From assembly GCA_047600785.1 (NCBI GenBank), contig JASGKH010000002.1, positions 1,922,001 through 1,986,000 of the forward strand: a stretch of 64,000 nt of DNA. The letters run 5' to 3'. The DNA comes from Breznakibacter sp047600785. GTDB taxonomy: Bacteria > Bacteroidota > Bacteroidia > Bacteroidales > Marinilabiliaceae. Under the pieces are notes generated by a model that worked only from the letters and a program-made list of their open reading frames with translations, was not told the DNA's origin and made no database searches. This document shows positions 42,973 through 53,520 of the stretch, piece by piece. Position numbers and translations under genes: made by a program. The stretch's first letter is position 1; each line of letters opens with the position of its first letter.

Positions 42973-43966
42973 ATGAACAAGCCCCAATCTCTTTTCTGCA
43001 TTTTGGTAATGTTGGCTTCAATGGCCTGCGCACAGCATTACCGATCACATTCCTGATATCCCCGTCGATTCGTCATACAACGTACAAAACGAATACAATA
43101 AGCATGTCAAAAAACATCCGGACATACAGGTGGCAGAAACAGGCGATACGGGCAATATCCGCATTATCCGCGACATTGTTTATGCCAGTTACCAGGGTCA
43201 CGACCTGCATTTAGATCTGGTGCTTCCCCGGAAACAGGTATTCGGCAAACGCCATCCGGTAATCGTCATGGTACACGGCGGTGGATGGCGGAGCGGCGAT
43301 AAATCAATGGAAATGCCCATGTCGTGCGAATTGGCCCGTCGCGGATATGCGACCGCAATGGTCGAGTACCGTATGTCAATGGAAGCACTTTACCCTGCGG
43401 CCGTCATGGATATAAAAACAGCTATCCGCTGGATACGCGCCAATGCCAAAAAGTATGCTTTGAACACCCGGCATATCGCAGTCCAAGGCAATTCGGCCGG
43501 AGGACAGATGGCCTCGCTGATCGGCTCCATCAACGGAGAGTTCCCCAAATACCAAAGCGGGTTGTACCCCAGGCAGAGCGACAAAGTGCAGGCCGTGTTA
43601 AACATCGACGGCGTACTGGCGTTCATCCATCCCGAATCGGGCGAAGGCAAGGATTTGCCAGGCAAACCGTCGGCCGCCACATTGTGGTTCGGTTCGCCGG
43701 TCGAGGAAAATCCCGATGTGCGCCACGAAGCATCGGCCCTTACACACGTCAACAAACATTCGGCGCCAACATTGTTCATCAACAGCTCCATTCCACGATT
43801 CCATGGGGGACGCGACGACATGGTTGCCAAAATGGACACTTTTGGCATATACAGCGAAGTCCATGAACACACCGATTGCATGCACACGTTTTGGCTGTTC
43901 CATCCGTACTTTAACCAAACCATTGACTGGATGGATGCGTTTTTGAGAACGGTTTGGAAACTTTAG
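42973..43966 (+). pseudogene. Secreted alpha/beta-hydrolase (esterase/lipase, BD-FAE-like), single-base frameshift
   Basis: The N-terminal frame from ATG 42973 encodes a signal peptide (LFCILVMLASMACAQHY) and then stops. The frame from about 43043 to 43966 encodes the rest. Removing one C at 43041-43042 joins them into one 330-residue protein. The enzyme part has an oxyanion HGGGW, the nucleophile Ser in QGNSAGGQMA and a late His in DCMHTFWLF, as in COG0657 esterases. Related Bacteroidetes enzymes remove acetyl or feruloyl groups from xylan. That would suit the xylan locus, but it is 11 kb away, so this is only a possibility. The break may be a sequencing error. Confidence 0.8.
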
Positions 43967-44304
43967 ATAGACCGCAACACGGACAAGCGACCATAACGTT
44001 ATAGCAAGCACGTTGTGGTCACTTTGGTAACTGCCACAACCTTTTGGGAAAAGCATCAAAATTTACACAACCAACACTTAACCAGACAAGGGAATAAAGT
44101 ATGAAGCGTTGGGCCCTTGAACGCCAACAACACCCCAAACCTTTACAAACACGCCTCTTGTTGGCAAAAACAGAAATCCCGCTAAAGAAAAAATAATGCA
44201 AAACAGGCTAACCTTAAAACAAAAAAAACGTAATACCCACATTGCCATGCGAATCCCGCACCATGGCATGCGATTTAGATTGATTCTTTGTAGCATCAAT
44301 AACA
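43967..44304. other. Intergenic region with a GTTGTGG/CCACAAC hairpin
   Basis: Contains the inverted repeat 44012-44018 / 44034-44040 soon after the esterase, possibly its terminator. A 31-codon frame at 44101 has no support. The remainder is A-rich and should hold the promoter of the AraC gene. Confidence 0.5.
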
Positions 44305-45126
44305 ATGGGTTATAAATTCACGGCCATAGCGCCGTCAAGCGCTCTTGGAGCAGCCGTCAAGAATTTTTTCATCATTGAATTCAACAATGATACTCCCGAA
44401 TCAGATTATTTGTTGCCCGATGGGCTTCCTTCTTTTTTCTATCTTCAAACCGACAAGCCCATCGATACACGTTTCGGACACGAAGGGCAAGTAGTGTCCT
44501 TGCACGAAGGCCTTTATATTGGTTACAGCAATGTAGCTGTCCGGTTCACCTACACACGATCGACCATTTGGGGGGCATCCGTCTACCCCGCGTATTTCAG
44601 TATCATATTCGGGCAAAGCCCGCTCGATATCGTAAACCAATTTCGCCGACTGGAAAAAGACGAACTCCTTTGTGCGATCCGATCCACACTCTCCGAGACA
44701 GGCACTTTTGCGGCAAAAGTATTTGAGCGTTTTGAAATATATATTGCACGCCAATTGGACCATCATTTTTTGGACGGTAATGACGTGCTCAAAGCCTTTG
44801 ACAGGCTCACCGATTCCGGGGAATATTGTTCGCGGGTGGAAGAGCTGGCCCAAAGCTTAGGTTATTCTCCACGCTATCTGAATTCCCGTTTCAAACGATA
44901 TTTTGGGATGCCGCCAAAGCAATACATAAAACTGGTCAGGCTCAATCGTGCCTTAAAATGCTTTCACGACTGGGGCAAGGAAAAAAATCTATCTTTTATT
45001 GCACAGGAAATCGATTATCACGATCAATCCCACTTCATAAGAGATTTCAAGTCAATTTGTGGGAAAACGCCCAAAGAGGTTTTGGCCGACACTGATTCTC
45101 TGGCAAATAAGTTCCGGTTGTTCTAA
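44305..45126 (+). CDS. AraC-family transcriptional regulator
   Basis: A 273-residue regulator. The N-terminal about 150 residues form a cupin-like sensing domain of the DUF6597 kind (LLPDGLPSFFYLQ, then GASVYPAYFSIIFG). The C-terminal AraC domain has two helix-turn-helix units: RVEELAQSLGYSPRYLNSRF and SFIAQEIDYHDQSHFIRDFK, ending GKTPKEVL. There is no membrane segment. The target is unknown; it lies between the esterase and the giant surface protein and could control either. The start is ATG 44305. Confidence 0.92.
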   Translation: MGYKFTAIAPSSALGAAVKNFFIIEFNNDTPESDYLLPDGLPSFFYLQTDKPIDTRFGHEGQVVSLHEGLYIGYSNVAVRFTYTRSTIWGASVYPAYFSIIFGQSPLDIVNQFRRLEKDELLCAIRSTLSETGTFAAKVFERFEIYIARQLDHHFLDGNDVLKAFDRLTDSGEYCSRVEELAQSLGYSPRYLNSRFKRYFGMPPKQYIKLVRLNRALKCFHDWGKEKNLSFIAQEIDYHDQSHFIRDFKSICGKTPKEVLADTDSLANKFRLF

Positions 45127-45305
45127 ACATAAAATATCGTTCTTCCGAAACGTACAATTTTTTCTCCCGGGCAAATCATTTCTTTGTATTTGAAACCCAT
45201 CGGATTCCCCGAACGCTATATTATTGGTGGGAGCCGAACGGTGTTTATGTGTTCGGGAATAAGGGAACTTGCAATTCCCAATGTGTTACGCCTAAAATCT
45301 CCGAT

Positions 45306-48300
45306 ATGAAAACAATTAAAAGCAATATCTTGAGAAACATATTCGTATCCATCGGACTTGTTATCTTTGGGCTAATCGTTTCATCGTTTGCGATTACTGA
45401 GAATACCCGTCAAGGTGCGTTTCTAATGTCATGCCCCAATTTCTCCAATAACTATTGGGACATTTCTGGAAATATTCAGAGCAAAGCAGATGCTTGGTCC
45501 AAAGTTCCTTTGGAAACATCGTCGCTTCCTGAGGCAGCAACACCCTCCAAACCAATATTAATAGTCCCGTCCGATCAGCAGACCGAATATGACGATGCGA
45601 CTTTTGGATGGAACATTGTTACGGATAGCAACGGCAATGATGTGACATACGATTTGTACTTGGGAACCAGTTCTTCGAACCTTGGCCTGCTTCAAGCCGG
45701 GCTTTATGATGGTTATGAGAATGAGTCTTTACTCACCTTTGTTTATGAAGATAATTTCTATTGCTTACTAATAATTCCACTTTCATCTACTACTACGTAT
45801 TACTGGAAAGTGGTGGCAAAAAACAGCAATGGAGATGCTGTTGAAAGCGATGTCTGGAGTTTTACTACCAGTGATACCAATTACTCCGTTCCAACTGCCC
45901 CCGTAAGTCCTACTCCGTCCATAGATGCCGCTGATGTAAACGTTGTTCCAATGCTTCAATGGGCTTTGAGTGAGGATGCTGATGGCGATGTTGTAACATA
46001 CGATCTTTACCTTGATACAAACAATCCGCCTGTAACGCTTTTGGCATCCGGCTTAAGTAATCCTGGTTTTAAAATCCAAAACCAGTTAAAGGGCAATTCA
46101 AAATATTATTGGAAAGTGGTAGCTGCTGACGGCAGGGGAGGACAAACGCCGGGTGCAGTATGGAACTTTTCTACCATGAACAATCCTCCGGCAAGTATAT
46201 TATTGGCTTCACCTATAAATAATGCAATAAATGTTTTATATAACGCAGAACTGTTCTGGAACAAAGCATTTGATGCGGATGATGACATTTCATACTATGA
46301 GCTTTATTATGGTATAGCAGAACCTTTGACGAATCCACTGGTAACTACAAGTACAAATATATTCATTCATCTGAGCGCCAATACGACCTACCATTGGAAG
46401 GTTGCTGCAATTGATGCTCATGGTGCCCGGGTAACCAGTGATACATGGAGTTTTACGACGGTTGCTTCGTCCCTTAACCATGCACCGTCATCGCCTCAAC
46501 TTCTATTCCCAGCTGACAACGCAACCGACATCGGCTTTCAACAATCATTGGAATGGAGCCCTTCTTCTGATACAGATCAAGATCTTGTATACTATGATGT
46601 GTTTTTCGGAACAGAATCTGATTCTGTAAAACCAGTAGCTACTGCCCTTACAGATACAACTTATCTGCCAGGGGGGTTGAGAGCATCAACAACCTATTAC
46701 TGGAAGGTTATATCGTATGATAGAAAAGGAGGTATGTCCGAAAGCCCGTTGCAGAGCTTCTCAACAACTGTGGATGATGTGGGGATATCGGATATTTCTA
46801 TCTACTATCGTTATTATGGATCCCCGTTGTACCAGTTTACAAAATCAACGCTCTCGCCAGCTTTCTCAGTTGATAGTCTTTCTTACAAAACAACCGGACG
46901 TACGACTGTATTGGATGCTGTTGCCATTGCTCTTTACTACAGTAATCCCACTACTATAGTTAGCTTTAATCTGCCATCGTCATTTACCCTTACTAAAGAT
47001 ATCACTTCCAGCTCCGGATTACCCAGCGGGAGAGATATTTACCTGATAGAAGGAACGTTCTCAGGTCATACATTCGTAACAGTTCATTTGCGTGCAGGAT
47101 CTACGGAACTGGTCTACACCCTTGATCTGGGGATAAACCGATTGCCAACAGCTCCCGTTCTAAAGACTCCTGATGATGAGGCCCGGGGTATTGGCACGCA
47201 TCCGGTATTTTCATGGGATGGAGGAGAAGATCCTGAGAATGGTAGTGTGATTTATAGAGTTTATCTTGGCACCTCTTCAACACAGCTCAATTCTGTTGGA
47301 AATTCATTGAATAAAAAAACATTCACACCAACAAACACACTATTAAACAGTACCCGGTATTACTGGAAGATTGTTGCTATGGATATGTTGAGTGAAAGCA
47401 CAGATAGCGAAGTGTATTCATTTGTCACAGAAAAACCGGCGTCACTTCCCATAACAGCACCGGTATTGATGTACCCGCGCAGTATATCTACCTACATGGA
47501 GACAAGTTTTGATCTTGTATGGAAGTATGATCTTTTAAGAAATGCCACTTACGATGTCTACTTCGGTGTAGACGAAAATCCGGAAAAAATAGCCGGTGGT
47601 ATAAATGATGTACGTTATACGATTAAGGATATTTCTTACAACACTACCTACTATTGGAAAATAGTGGCCAATCATTCTGACGGCACTACTACAGCAAGTG
47701 CCGTTCAAAAATTTAAAACAAAACCACAGGACGGTAATGAAACCGGATCTTTTACAGATGATCGTGACGGACAGGTATATCAATGGGTAAAAATAGATAA
47801 CCAGTACTGGATGGTCCATAACCTGGCCTATGAACCCGAAGAAAACGACGGTTTTACCGGGTACCAGTATGCAGCTGATACGGGTACAGGAGGAAAAGAA
47901 TATTTTATATTAGACAATAAAACAGATAATCTTAACAAATATGGTTACCTGTATAACTGGGCAGGAGCCATGAATGCAACTGAAAATACAAACCCGGAAT
48001 TTTCCAAACAGGGTCTTTGCCCATCCGGATGGCATATTCCTGTATATGAAGAATGGCAGGCGATCTATCCTACACTTACCGGTACGGTAGGTGCTGCAGC
48101 GAATACAGTTTACTATGAAAACTGGAATATACCTGGCAGGGAAACGGAATGGCTTAACCAAAGTGGTTTAAGCATGCTTCCTTCCGGTTATAAAACCAGT
48201 GTTAATACCATTGTCAATACCAATGCTGCACAGTTCTGGCTTGCAGATGATTTTAGTGATATACGTTATCTCTATGATGACTCTGAGACCAGACTGAAAA

Positions 48301-51300
48301 TCTATCTGCGAAAAGAGAGTGCCTATGCGGGAAGTTCATCTGTGCGTTGTGTGAAAAATACGAATAATTCACCCACTGTGCCAATATTAACCAGCCCTGC
48401 TGATGGAACTCTGAATGTTGACTTTAGCAGTGTTATTCTAAACTGGACAGCCAGCACAGACCCTGATGGTGACAGTATTAAATACCAAGTATACCTTGAC
48501 AAAGACCCGGCTCCATCTCGTATAATGGCAGAGAATATTACATCAGACACCTACCGGGCTAACGATCTGGCAGAGGGTACTGTTTGGTACTGGAAGGTAA
48601 AGGCCACTGATTCATACGGCTATACAGTGGAAAGTCCGGTGTGGAGTTTTACTACTAGCTCTGGTTCAGGGAATTCCGCCCCAGAGTTACCATCAATTAT
48701 ACAACCACTAAATGAGGTAACACAAGTTGACCTGGTACCGTCACTACACTGGAATTCTTCCTCAGATCCTGACGGTGATGCTGTTGTCTATGATATATAT
48801 TTCGGTGAAGGTGATTCCGATCTTAAAAGAATTGCTGAAAATGTGACGACAAACACCTATTTACTGACTAAAGTACTTTCATCTTTAACAACATACACAT
48901 GGCAGGTTGTGGCAAAAGACGGAAAAGGGGGGAATGCAGAAAGTGAACTTTCGCATTTTACAACTTTAAATAATCCGCCTCAGAAACCTGTACTGGTTAC
49001 ACCGGCAAATAATATGTTGGGGGCTTTGACAACACAGAAGCTGGTCTGGAATGAGACTGTTGACCCCGACGGCGATGAAGTTATCTACAGAATATATTCA
49101 GGTACGTCACCTTCAGCACTTACATTGATCGCCAGTACGTCAAGTGGATATTTTGATTATAGCTTTTCCCAGATTAATATAACTTACTACTGGCAGGTGA
49201 TTGCCGATGATGGAAAAGGGGGAACGACCGCTAGCGATGTATGGAATTTTAAGACCTATACCTCTTTAATGGCTAATTCTACTACACTTAAGTCACCATT
49301 GGATGGTGCTACTGGCATTTCTGTCAATCCTCAGCTTCAATGGAATACTTACCCAAGTTCATCCTTTAAATATGATCTATATGTTGGAACCACAGTGCCT
49401 GTGCTGGTTGCCAGCGATCTTACGGCTACATCGTTTACCATTAACGCACTAAACGGCAATAGTCAGCTTGCTCCTCATACTACTTACCAGTGGAAGATCG
49501 TACTTAAAAGCAGCCAGCAAAATGTAAATGAGACAGCTACCTGGTCATTTACGACATTAAATCAAGCACCTACAAAACCAGTCTTGTCTTTCCCAACTGA
49601 CAATGCAGTAAATCAACCCTATACGGTTGCATTGCAGTGGCAAAAAAGTACAGATGCTGATAACGATCTGGTGTTGTATGATGTTTACCTTGGAACATCC
49701 CCAGACCTTCAGCAGCAGATATCTGTTAGTCAACAGGGAACAACATTTAATATTCCTTCATTCATATTGAAACCGAATACAGTATATTACTGGAAAGTGA
49801 TAGCAAAGGACCAGTACGGAGGAACAATTACAAGTGATATACGTAGCTTTACAACGAGCAACAACGCGCAGAACACTGCCCCTTCTGTGCCCGTGTTAAC
49901 AGCCCCTTCTAGTTATACAAACGCTTTACAAACGCCTGTAACATTGCAGTGGCAACCTTCCATCGACATTGATGGCGATGCTGTGGTGTATGATGTATAC
50001 CTTTCTTCAACCAATACCTTTACTGCACCTCTGGCAACAGGGCTTACAGGCACCACCTATACAATTACATCGGGTATACAGCCCCACTCTGTCTGGTACT
50101 GGAAAGTATCGGCCCGTGACGGAAATGGAGGAGTTGCCAGCAGTATCACATGGAACTTCACATCCCAGAATAACGCTCCTGCAGCTTTTCAGCTTGCCGG
50201 GCCTGCCAACGAAAGCAAGCTCGCTACCACAACGGCTGCGCTTGCATGGACAGCTGCCACCGACCCCGATGGCGATGCCGTGGTGTATGACGTATACTTT
50301 GATAAAAACGTCCAGCCGGTAACACGCATAGCCGAAAACCTCGCAGATATTTCTTCTTTCCAGACACCTGTTCTTCAAAACAACACGGCCTATTACTGGC
50401 GTGTGGTGGCCAAAGACCTGTATAACGGAAAGACTAACAGTTCAACCTATAAACTTATTGGTAAAAATGAAAGCCCCACAGCGCCGGTACTGCAAAGTCC
50501 GGGTAACAACAGCGCCGTATCAACCGCTACAACGACCCTTGGCTGGCAGCAGAGTGCCGACCCTGATGGTGATGCCATTGCCTATGATGTTTTTTTCGAT
50601 ACCACTCCTGAACCATTGCATAAACTGGGAACACTTCATGTAGGGCACTCATTTGCCACACCTGCATTACAGGAAAACACGCATTATTATTGGAAAGTCA
50701 CGGCCAAAGATGGTAACGGCGGAGCTGCTGAAAGCACCACATGGTCATTCACCTGCCAGACAGATGCAGTAAACCAGGCACCCACTGTTCCCGTACTACT
50801 GGCTCCTGACAATCTGTCTTCCAGTTTGCAGAAAGATGTAACGCTGGCATGGTATAGCAGCACAGACCCTGAAGGAGATGCCGTGGTGTATGATCTTTAT
50901 ACAGGAAACAATGCTACTGCACTAACCTTGCAGGGAAAAGATCTTACAACCACCACGCACACACTAGACAACCTGCCTTCAGGCCAGTACCACTGGAAAG
51001 TGGTGGCCAGGGATAACAGTAACAACAGCAGCATCAGTGCCGTATGGCAATTTACAGTAACCATAAACTATACACTGGCCGGATTGATTATGGATGCTTT
51101 GGGAAAAGCACTTGAAAATGTTTTGCTGGACGGATTTACCATTCCGGTTTACACGGATGCCGCAGGTATATACAGCACAGAAGTTACCGAAGGATGGAGC
51201 GGTACAGTTACCCCCCGGCTTTCAGGGTACACATTTAACCCGGTCAGCAGCATTTATACGAACGTACAGGCCAGTGGTACAGAACAGAACTACACCGCAA

Positions 51301-51809
51301 CCTATACCGGTAATTACGTCATTACAGGTTACATAAAAGATAATTCAGGGAATGCCAAAGCAGATGTTTTACTTCAGGGTTTTCCCGCAGTGGTGAAAAC
51401 TGACGAAACAGGTCAATATACCGCTACAGTACCTTCCGGGTGGTCAGGCGGAATAACCCCGGTATTTGAAGGGATAACATTCGATCCGCCCGGCAGAACA
51501 TATATCCGCATAGAACATGATTATACAAGTGAAGATTATACCGTGTCTATAATCAATGGTGTGGCAGCTATAAATGAGCGGGCTATCGTTGTCTACCCCA
51601 ACCCGGCGAAAAACGGCATCATAAGAATTCAATTTCCCGGCGACTCGGCCTTTATACAAATACACGACCTGATTGGAAATCTGATATTTGCCGGACAGAT
51701 AACCAACAATTCAAAAATCCAGCTTCACTCAAAGGGAGTACTTATTGTGAATATCCGTACGGACAGCAATTCATACACGCAGAAAATAGTGGTTCTGAAT
51801 ACCCCCTAA
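45306..51809 (+). CDS. Giant T9SS-exported protein: about 15 FN3-like modules and a Fib_succ_major domain
   Basis: A 2167-residue protein. A signal peptide (about residues 10-30) is followed by roughly 15 fibronectin-III-like modules of about 100 residues, each with a DPDGDxVxYDVYFG-type strand, a YYWKVVAKD strand and a WSFTT end. A different beta-domain sits after the fourth module (about 46780-47130). A Fib_succ_major domain lies at about 47740-48360 (CPSGWHIPVYEEW, then GSSSVRCVKN). Two carboxypeptidase-regulatory-like repeats precede a type A T9SS sorting signal (VVYPNPAKNGIIRIQF) at the C-terminus. It is probably a surface adhesin or glycan-binding protein. The DNA is AT-richer than the flanks, which suggests transfer. 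An ATG at 45249 adds 19 non-signal residues. Confidence 0.9.
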   Translation: MKTIKSNILRNIFVSIGLVIFGLIVSSFAITENTRQGAFLMSCPNFSNNYWDISGNIQSKADAWSKVPLETSSLPEAATPSKPILIVPSDQQTEYDDATFGWNIVTDSNGNDVTYDLYLGTSSSNLGLLQAGLYDGYENESLLTFVYEDNFYCLLIIPLSSTTTYYWKVVAKNSNGDAVESDVWSFTTSDTNYSVPTAPVSPTPSIDAADVNVVPMLQWALSEDADGDVVTYDLYLDTNNPPVTLLASGLSNPGFKIQNQLKGNSKYYWKVVAADGRGGQTPGAVWNFSTMNNPPASILLASPINNAINVLYNAELFWNKAFDADDDISYYELYYGIAEPLTNPLVTTSTNIFIHLSANTTYHWKVAAIDAHGARVTSDTWSFTTVASSLNHAPSSPQLLFPADNATDIGFQQSLEWSPSSDTDQDLVYYDVFFGTESDSVKPVATALTDTTYLPGGLRASTTYYWKVISYDRKGGMSESPLQSFSTTVDDVGISDISIYYRYYGSPLYQFTKSTLSPAFSVDSLSYKTTGRTTVLDAVAIALYYSNPTTIVSFNLPSSFTLTKDITSSSGLPSGRDIYLIEGTFSGHTFVTVHLRAGSTELVYTLDLGINRLPTAPVLKTPDDEARGIGTHPVFSWDGGEDPENGSVIYRVYLGTSSTQLNSVGNSLNKKTFTPTNTLLNSTRYYWKIVAMDMLSESTDSEVYSFVTEKPASLPITAPVLMYPRSISTYMETSFDLVWKYDLLRNATYDVYFGVDENPEKIAGGINDVRYTIKDISYNTTYYWKIVANHSDGTTTASAVQKFKTKPQDGNETGSFTDDRDGQVYQWVKIDNQYWMVHNLAYEPEENDGFTGYQYAADTGTGGKEYFILDNKTDNLNKYGYLYNWAGAMNATENTNPEFSKQGLCPSGWHIPVYEEWQAIYPTLTGTVGAAANTVYYENWNIPGRETEWLNQSGLSMLPSGYKTSVNTIVNTNAAQFWLADDFSDIRYLYDDSETRLKIYLRKESAYAGSSSVRCVKNTNNSPTVPILTSPADGTLNVDFSSVILNWTASTDPDGDSIKYQVYLDKDPAPSRIMAENITSDTYRANDLAEGTVWYWKVKATDSYGYTVESPVWSFTTSSGSGNSAPELPSIIQPLNEVTQVDLVPSLHWNSSSDPDGDAVVYDIYFGEGDSDLKRIAENVTTNTYLLTKVLSSLTTYTWQVVAKDGKGGNAESELSHFTTLNNPPQKPVLVTPANNMLGALTTQKLVWNETVDPDGDEVIYRIYSGTSPSALTLIASTSSGYFDYSFSQINITYYWQVIADDGKGGTTASDVWNFKTYTSLMANSTTLKSPLDGATGISVNPQLQWNTYPSSSFKYDLYVGTTVPVLVASDLTATSFTINALNGNSQLAPHTTYQWKIVLKSSQQNVNETATWSFTTLNQAPTKPVLSFPTDNAVNQPYTVALQWQKSTDADNDLVLYDVYLGTSPDLQQQISVSQQGTTFNIPSFILKPNTVYYWKVIAKDQYGGTITSDIRSFTTSNNAQNTAPSVPVLTAPSSYTNALQTPVTLQWQPSIDIDGDAVVYDVYLSSTNTFTAPLATGLTGTTYTITSGIQPHSVWYWKVSARDGNGGVASSITWNFTSQNNAPAAFQLAGPANESKLATTTAALAWTAATDPDGDAVVYDVYFDKNVQPVTRIAENLADISSFQTPVLQNNTAYYWRVVAKDLYNGKTNSSTYKLIGKNESPTAPVLQSPGNNSAVSTATTTLGWQQSADPDGDAIAYDVFFDTTPEPLHKLGTLHVGHSFATPALQENTHYYWKVTAKDGNGGAAESTTWSFTCQTDAVNQAPTVPVLLAPDNLSSSLQKDVTLAWYSSTDPEGDAVVYDLYTGNNATALTLQGKDLTTTTHTLDNLPSGQYHWKVVARDNSNNSSISAVWQFTVTINYTLAGLIMDALGKALENVLLDGFTIPVYTDAAGIYSTEVTEGWSGTVTPRLSGYTFNPVSSIYTNVQASGTEQNYTATYTGNYVITGYIKDNSGNAKADVLLQGFPAVVKTDETGQYTATVPSGWSGGITPVFEGITFDPPGRTYIRIEHDYTSEDYTVSIINGVAAINERAIVVYPNPAKNGIIRIQFPGDSAFIQIHDLIGNLIFAGQITNNSKIQLHSKGVLIVNIRTDSNSYTQKIVVLNTP

Positions 51810-51818
51810 CGCTAACAA

Positions 51819-51983
51819 CTAACGGGCATGTGCCAGCTTCTCGCCGCATTGGTCACAATAGTTAGCGGGTTGCGGATTACGATGACGGCACCGGGAGCAT
51901 TCCCGTCCATCGCCATCCCGGTTGGCTTTTGCAAGTTCGGAAGTCACGATACCGGTCGGGACCGCAATGATGGCGTACCCCAT
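51819..51983 (-). pseudogene. C-terminal relic of a voltage-gated K+ channel-type ion transporter
   Basis: A short minus-strand frame (54 codons from the ATG at 51983, stop TAG at 51819-51821) reads MGYAIIAVPTGIVTSELAKA, then a zinc-ribbon-like pair CSRC...CDQC. The first part matches the end of the S6 pore helix of bacterial Kv-type channels and the ribbon is a common C-terminal tail of these proteins. The pore, selectivity filter and S1-S5 are missing, and zwf coding sequence abuts it. It is squeezed between the giant gene stop (51809) and the zwf stop (51989). It reads as a remnant of a deletion or insertion. Confidence 0.7.
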
Positions 51984-51988
51984 TGGGA

Positions 51989-53519
51989 TCACAATTCACA
52001 GTATGTGCCATCGTTGGTCAGGTTCTTGCACGGATAACGCCATGCCAGGCCGGTCCCTTCGATAAGATCGTCGGCCGTGGCCGGTCCCCACGTCCCGGCA
52101 GGATACCCGTGCACCGGGATCTCGGGATTATTCTTCCATGCGTTCAAAATAGGATCCACGAACTTCCAGGCAGCTTCCACGGCATCGCCCCGGTGGTAAA
52201 GCGTGCTGTCGCCCAGCATGCAATCGAGCAGCAACCGTTCGTACGCACTGGGCAAATATTTGTCGCTCAATTCCGTGTAATGGAAATCCATGTTCACTTC
52301 ATTGACCCTAAAGCCGGCACCGGGTTCTTTCATGCCAAACTTCATCAACAACCCTTCGTCGGGCTGTATGCGTATGACCAGTTTGTTATACAGGTTCGAC
52401 ACCGTACTGTCGGTACAAAACAAATGGTGCGGCGTGGGCTTAAAGTGGATGACGATCTCGGTGACCCGTGTGGGCAACATTTTGCCCGTACGGATATAAA
52501 ACGGCACGTCCGCCCAACGCCAGTTGTCGATGAAAAATTTCATGGCCACATAGGTTTCGGTGCGCGAATCGGGTGCCACCCCGTTCTCGTCGCGGTATCC
52601 CTTTTGCTGCTTGCCACGGATAGACGATTCTGTATATTGCCCGCGGATGACGAACTTTTCGAACTTCCTCCTCCTTAATGGGACGCAACGATTGGAAAAC
52701 TTTGACGATTTCGTTCCGTAAGCTGGTGGAATCAATAAGCACCGGGGGTTCCATGGCCACCAGCCCCGCCAACAGCAAAAGATGGTTCTGTACCATGTCG
52801 CGCAACGCGCCCGAACCTTCGTAATAGCCGCCGCGGTTCCCCACGCCGATCTCCTCGGACGACGTAATTTCGACGTGGTGAATATAGTTCCGGTTCCACA
52901 ACGGTTCGAAGATGGTGTTCGAAAAACGCGTCACCAAAAGGTTTTGCACCGTCTCCTTTCCCAAATAATGGTCAATGCGGTAAATCTGCTCCTCGTTGAA
53001 ATACTTTAGCAACGCACTGTTTAAATGTTGGGCCGTTCCCAGATCGTAACCAAAAGGTTTTTCTACAATCAGGCGCTTAAAGCCGTCCGATTCGTCGCTT
53101 AGTCCCTGCCCCGACAAATATCTGGGTACCAATTCGTACATGCTTGGCGGCGTGGCCAGATAGAATATCACATTGCCGCTGGTATCATGTTCCGCGTCCA
53201 AACGCGTAAGCTCGGCCTTTAGCCCCGCATAATCGGGTTCCGACAACGTATCGAACGCATAATAGCAAAGTTTTTGGGCAAACCCTGCATGCATTTCGGC
53301 CTTCTCATGCTTGAAAGAGGCGAATTTCGATACCCCGTCAAGCATCTTGGCCCTGAAATCGTCGTCCGAAAGATGCGTACGTCCAAGCCCCAACACAACA
53401 AAATTCTGGGGCAATAACTTTTGCACGTACAAATCAAACACAGCGGGAATCAACTTACGATAAGTCAAGTCGCCCGATGCACCAAAAATCACTAAAATAT
53501 GGTTCTGTGGAATTATCAT
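51989..53519 (-). pseudogene. zwf: Glucose-6-phosphate 1-dehydrogenase, single-base frameshift
   Basis: The frame from ATG 53519 has the NADP site IFGASGDLTYRKL (residues 11-23), RLIVEKPFG (149-157) and the active-site RIDHYLGKE (181-189). It runs to about 52660, where one extra T in the run 52656-52659 shifts phase. The second frame continues KFVIRGQY, MKFFIDNWRWADVPFYIRTG and the rest to the stop at 51989. The total is 1531 bases, one over a multiple of three, and would give 509 residues. Zwf commits glucose 6-phosphate to the oxidative pentose phosphate pathway. The start lies 1 base after the hydE stop, so the two are co-transcribed. No pgl or gnd follows. Confidence 0.9.
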
Positions 53520-53520
53520 G

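Noticed and set aside
44101..44196. 31-codon frame upstream of the AraC gene
   Set aside because: No promoter, no conserved features, and length expected by chance.
44305..45126. AraC regulator as the regulator of the xylan locus
   Set aside because: It is 13 kb away with unrelated genes between; nothing in the sequence links the two.
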